DNA of 16,156 nucleotides, taken from JAFDZV01 sp966128725 (GTDB lineage: Bacteria; Bacteroidota; Ignavibacteria; OLB7). The first letter of the stretch is position 1; every line of letters begins with the position of its first letter. The notes beneath the pieces are model-generated. The model was not told the DNA's origin. It was given only the letters and a program-made list of their open reading frames with translations, and did no database searches. Location: contig CBHYLN010000122.1 in NCBI GenBank assembly GCA_966128725.1, positions 1 through 16,156 on the forward strand, in the 5' to 3' direction. The translations under genes and the position numbers were made by a program. Positions 13,640-16,156 of this stretch are shown here, piece after piece.

Positions 13640-14431
13640 CTACCGGATCCGGGGAACCTCGACGCCATCAACGGCCGGGGCATCGGGGTCACACGCCGGC
13701 TCGGCATCGGGATTCACGCCCACCGGCACAACAGGCTGGTTCTCAAGGATCGGCTTTTCGATCACCATCATCTCGCCCATCTCGAAGCTCGGCTCCGGCT
13801 CCACGGGCTCCTCCGTCACCGTTGCGGGCTCCTCAAGCGTGTCCGCGTCCGACTCCTGAAGGAACCTTGCCTCCTCCGCCTCCACAGGCCTGACGACCAT
13901 CAGCCCCATGATCATGTTCTCCTCGTTCGGCTCCTCCGTCGCAACCGTATCCTTCGTCACCTGTGCCGTATCCTGCCTGGTCTGCACAGTATCCTGCTTC
14001 GGCGCCGAATTCTCCGGCTCCATATGCACGGGACGCAGCCCGCCCATCATATGGCGCGGCGACTCATCCTGCGCCCACGCCTGCCTGGCGCCCAGGCCAA
14101 CCATCCCCGCAATCAGCGTCACAACCGTGGCGGCGATGTTGCGCACCGAACGCACAACCCGCTCGCGCGCCGCACGCAGCCCCGTGGGGCAATCCTGCGT
14201 CAGCACCGTACCGTCCGTCCGGCGATACAGCCGGATGCACACACGCCCCTCGGCGCCGGCGATAAGGTCCGTCGCCTGCTCGCGTGTCATCGCCGAAAGA
14301 TTGTAGACGTTCAGGCTGCACTGCGAGCAGTGGCGTACCTGGTCGTTACCTGTCATCTCATTCCAGCTCGCTGTGCAGGGGCTGGCGATCTCGACGTTGT
14401 CGAGCACGGTGAGTTCGATAGTCTTGCGCAT
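13640..14431 (-). CDS. Membrane-anchored protein with N-terminal Cys domain and acidic Pro-rich tail
   Basis: This encodes 263 residues. Residues 1-90 form a compact domain with invariant-looking cysteines: SPCTASWNEMTG (Cys19), VRHCSQCSLNVYNLSAMT (Cys35, Cys38), GRVCIRLYRRTDGTVLTQDC (Cys65, Cys81). I recall this block from N-termini of hypothetical proteins in several phyla, sometimes followed by TonB-like or carboxypeptidase-regulatory parts; I know no firm function. The CxxC could bind metal. One transmembrane helix lies at about 97-120 (IAATVVTLIAGMVGLGA). The remaining 140 residues are rich in Glu, Pro, Thr and Met (EEPVEPEPSFEMGEMM) and likely extend into the periplasm. The N-terminus is probably cytoplasmic, since there is no signal peptide before the Cys domain. 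GAGG precedes the ATG. Confidence 0.8.
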   Translation of the reverse strand: MRKTIELTVLDNVEIASPCTASWNEMTGNDQVRHCSQCSLNVYNLSAMTREQATDLIAGAEGRVCIRLYRRTDGTVLTQDCPTGLRAARERVVRSVRNIAATVVTLIAGMVGLGARQAWAQDESPRHMMGGLRPVHMEPENSAPKQDTVQTRQDTAQVTKDTVATEEPNEENMIMGLMVVRPVEAEEARFLQESDADTLEEPATVTEEPVEPEPSFEMGEMMVIEKPILENQPVVPVGVNPDAEPACDPDAPAVDGVEVPRIR

Positions 14432-14786
14432 TGTTCTGCCTCTTCATCGGGACGGGTTGGGTTCCGGAGTTCCGATCGATCGCCGCATCGGGGGGGCCGC
14501 ATCGGGGGGCCGGTGGCAGGAAGCCACGCGCCCGGCTGCATCAGGAACTCTCGGCGAGCCTCGGTATTCTCTGTCTCTCACGAGCGCTCATGAATACTAC
14601 GCTTGAAGCGGTGGGATGTAACATGGGGGGGGGGTGATTGATGGGCGGTACCGATGCACAAGTTGACGCGTCCCTAGCCTGTGGCGCAATCCACATGGCC
14701 ATTGTGGGATAGGCACGTTGCCGGTTCCGGAGACATGCGTTTGGTGAGGGTGTTCGAATACCGAGGCCAGGGACACTATTGGCAGA
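14432..14786. other. Intergenic gap with G-runs
   Basis: This gap lies between the M48 gene's 3' end and the start of the Cys-domain protein gene. It contains a 14-bp tandem duplication with G-runs (14482-14509) and a run of ten G (14625-14634). No promoter box or gene is convincing. Confidence 0.6.
14482..14509. repeat. 14-bp tandem duplication, GCCGCATCGGGGGG twice
   Basis: Two identical copies lie at 14482-14495 and 14496-14509, about 50-75 bases upstream of the Cys-domain protein start. The G-runs could form slipped or quadruplex structures. Confidence 0.9.
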
Positions 14787-15947
14787 TCAACCACCGGCAA
14801 TGGCCCTCGCTATCAACAGCCCGGACAGAATTAAGCAGGCGCCACGAAGCAACCTTGTCGATAACATCCGCTGCAATGGCGGATCCGGACGAGGATATGC
14901 AGGTTCCACCCCGGCGTTCACCATGCGATCGTATAAATGCGGATGTGTCCCCACGTACGGAAGAACAACGGGTGTAAGATTTTTTTGATACAGCTTCTCG
15001 AGAGCCTGCGCATATACTCCCTCATGCATCTCCGCATCGGCACCAGCCCTATCGGCGCGCTCCTCCATGCGGTGCCTGAACCTCGCAACCACGGTATGGA
15101 TCATCGACACCCCCAAGATCGCCACCACCACCACCCATCCACCAAGAAGTTGCACCAGTGGTATCGCGAGAATGAACAGATACGAAGTATACTGCCTGGC
15201 AACCCGCACGAATCCACTCCATCGCGGCTCGGCCAGATGTTCCAACTCGTGGGCACAGATCGCCGCAACTTCGTCGTCGGTGCAGACCTCCAGTAACGAC
15301 CGAGAGAATCGCAGTTCACGGGACAACAAATAGGCCCAGGCATTTGTCTCGGGTAAATCCATTTCCCAGACTACCGGAACCGGTTGCCCGGCAGTCTCCG
15401 CCGACCTGGCAACAATAGCAAGCAAACGTTCGCTCGGTGGGCACATTATTCCCGTTCGCAACAACAGCCAACGACGCGGTTTCACCAGAAGAATCCGCGA
15501 GATAACAGCCGGCGCAAGAACTATTGCGAACGTCCCGATCCAATCCGCGTCCAAATACATTGCCGCACAGATTGCCGCAAACGGTAGAACGAGCTGCTCA
15601 AGCTCGAGCACGTGCAGAACGCAATTTTTCACGGCGGGATATTCCGGCCAAAACAGTCGGTTAATCCAGTATCCGGAAATCGCTACGCCAATAAGCGATG
15701 CGAGCACAAGAAACGGCACGGCGGACCACGTAACCCCGCACACCAATAGAAGCAGCGTAACAAACGCTGGGACCAAATATCCATTGCGGTTGGCGGCTAT
15801 CCGGGCCGGCCATAGAAGCCGTGCTCGTTCCGTCCAATGGGCATCACGGCTACAATGCCATGGCAAGATATTCACGTAATTCACCGCTGTGGTTAGCACT
15901 GTTGTGATTGCCAGGCTCGCCGCGCAAACGCCGTAGATATTTGTCAT
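14787..15947 (-). CDS. Integral-membrane M48-family zinc metallopeptidase
   Basis: This encodes 386 residues. The HExxH zinc site is HELEH (residues 233-237) in DDEVAAICAHELEHLAEP. The third ligand is probably Glu295 in MEERADRAGA (the ExxAD motif of M48). Before the catalytic site are hydrophobic segments at about 5-25, 58-70, 75-95, 112-130 and 137-155. After HELEH a hydrophobic hairpin (257-285, FILAIPLVQLLGG and VVVVAILGV) and a C-terminal helix (about 370-384) are seen, as in HtpX/Ste24-like enzymes. Family role: proteolysis of membrane or misfolded proteins. 'NAWAY' before the active site matches the usual N-A-(F/W/Y) substrate-groove motif. No ribosome-binding site is seen at the ATG. 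By eye the GC content is lower than in neighbouring genes. Confidence 0.9.
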   Translation of the reverse strand: MTNIYGVCAASLAITTVLTTAVNYVNILPWHCSRDAHWTERARLLWPARIAANRNGYLVPAFVTLLLLVCGVTWSAVPFLVLASLIGVAISGYWINRLFWPEYPAVKNCVLHVLELEQLVLPFAAICAAMYLDADWIGTFAIVLAPAVISRILLVKPRRWLLLRTGIMCPPSERLLAIVARSAETAGQPVPVVWEMDLPETNAWAYLLSRELRFSRSLLEVCTDDEVAAICAHELEHLAEPRWSGFVRVARQYTSYLFILAIPLVQLLGGWVVVVAILGVSMIHTVVARFRHRMEERADRAGADAEMHEGVYAQALEKLYQKNLTPVVLPYVGTHPHLYDRMVNAGVEPAYPRPDPPLQRMLSTRLLRGACLILSGLLIARAIAGG

Positions 15948-16068
15948 AACGGAGGGGGTCCGGTTGTAACCCGTTATTCAATACATGAAAGGGAATAAAA
16001 CACCCGTTGCGTTTCGCTGTGCGTAGACGTGTGGGCCAATGCCTTGGATGCCATTGCTCAATGGTCTG
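15948..16068. other. Short gap upstream of the M48 gene
   Basis: The sequence is more AT-rich (around GGGAATAAAACACC) and probably contains the M48 promoter. No consensus box is clear. Confidence 0.4.
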
Positions 16069-16156
16069 TTATCTCCCACCCGGTTCGGTATCGCTCAACA
16101 ACCAGTGGCGGTCGGCGGACCATCCCAGGAAACACCGGCCACCGCCGGCGTTGGCG
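16069..16156 (-). CDS. Possible C-terminal end of a gene entering from the right edge
   Basis: The minus strand from the window end is open for 28 codons (ANAGGGRCFLGWSADRHW...) to a TAA at 16071-16069, with mostly G or C at third positions. A second frame is also open, so coding status is uncertain. Confidence 0.28.
   Translation of the reverse strand, partial: ANAGGGRCFLGWSADRHWLLSDTEPGGR

Noticed and set aside
1..16156. A defence, toxin-antitoxin or biosynthetic gene cluster.
   Set aside because: I looked for nuclease, helicase, reverse transcriptase, antitoxin pairs, NRPS/PKS and transposase motifs and saw none.

Overview
The window is a GC-rich bacterial chromosomal segment. Its best taxonomic clue is two secreted beta-propeller proteins that end in type IX secretion (Por/T9SS) C-terminal sorting domains, at 3496-5292 and 5436-6785. 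T9SS is confined to the Bacteroidota/Chlorobiota (FCB) group. Two TATATTTG boxes, matching the Bacteroidota -7 consensus TAnnTTTG, point the same way. A GC-rich member of the Chlorobiota/Kapabacteria/Ignavibacteria neighbourhood is my inference. No rRNA, tRNA, phage, transposase or CRISPR-Cas gene is visible.

Layout. Positions 171-890 (-) encode a small secreted protein. 1254-1550 (+) is a dimeric alpha/beta-barrel (ABM-like) protein. 1750-2403 (-) is a six-helix membrane protein. 2587-3129 (-) is a 2H-phosphoesterase (LigT-like) whose ribosome-binding region sits in a triplicated 17-bp repeat. 3496-5292 (+) and 5436-6785 (-) are the convergent T9SS cargo genes. A ~185-bp element lies between them and covers both their stop codons. 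A near-identical copy of it lies at 7659-7844, after a cysteine-rich exported protein (6924-7538, -). Next comes a minus-strand cluster: arsR (9043-9567), an SRPBCC/AHSA1 gene overlapping it by 4 nt, and a DUF1801 gene. Its promoter looks leaderless, with an operator-like palindrome, and the ArsR carries a long histone-H1-like Lys/Ala/Pro tail. 9874-10757 (-) is a subclass-B3-type metallo-beta-lactamase-fold gene broken by one missing G in a homopolymer. Upstream of it is an internally deleted fragment of a second SRPBCC gene (10861-10947).

The right third holds an unrecognised 526-aa modular protein (11246-12826, -), then an 800-bp repeat-rich gap (12827-13639) with a 301-bp-period composite duplication. 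After that come a membrane-anchored protein with an N-terminal Cys domain (13640-14431, -) and an integral-membrane M48 metallopeptidase (14787-15947, -).

How they fit together. The only convincing operon is arsR-SRPBCC(-DUF1801), a common stress/regulatory arrangement. The T9SS pair and the small Cys-rich exported proteins look like cell-surface or secreted accessory proteins. The rest are single genes separated by long, repeat-rich gaps. I see no clear multi-gene defence or biosynthetic system. The most unusual material is non-coding: the gene-end repeat element, the composite duplication, the tandem repeats in 5' regions, and the homopolymer frameshift.
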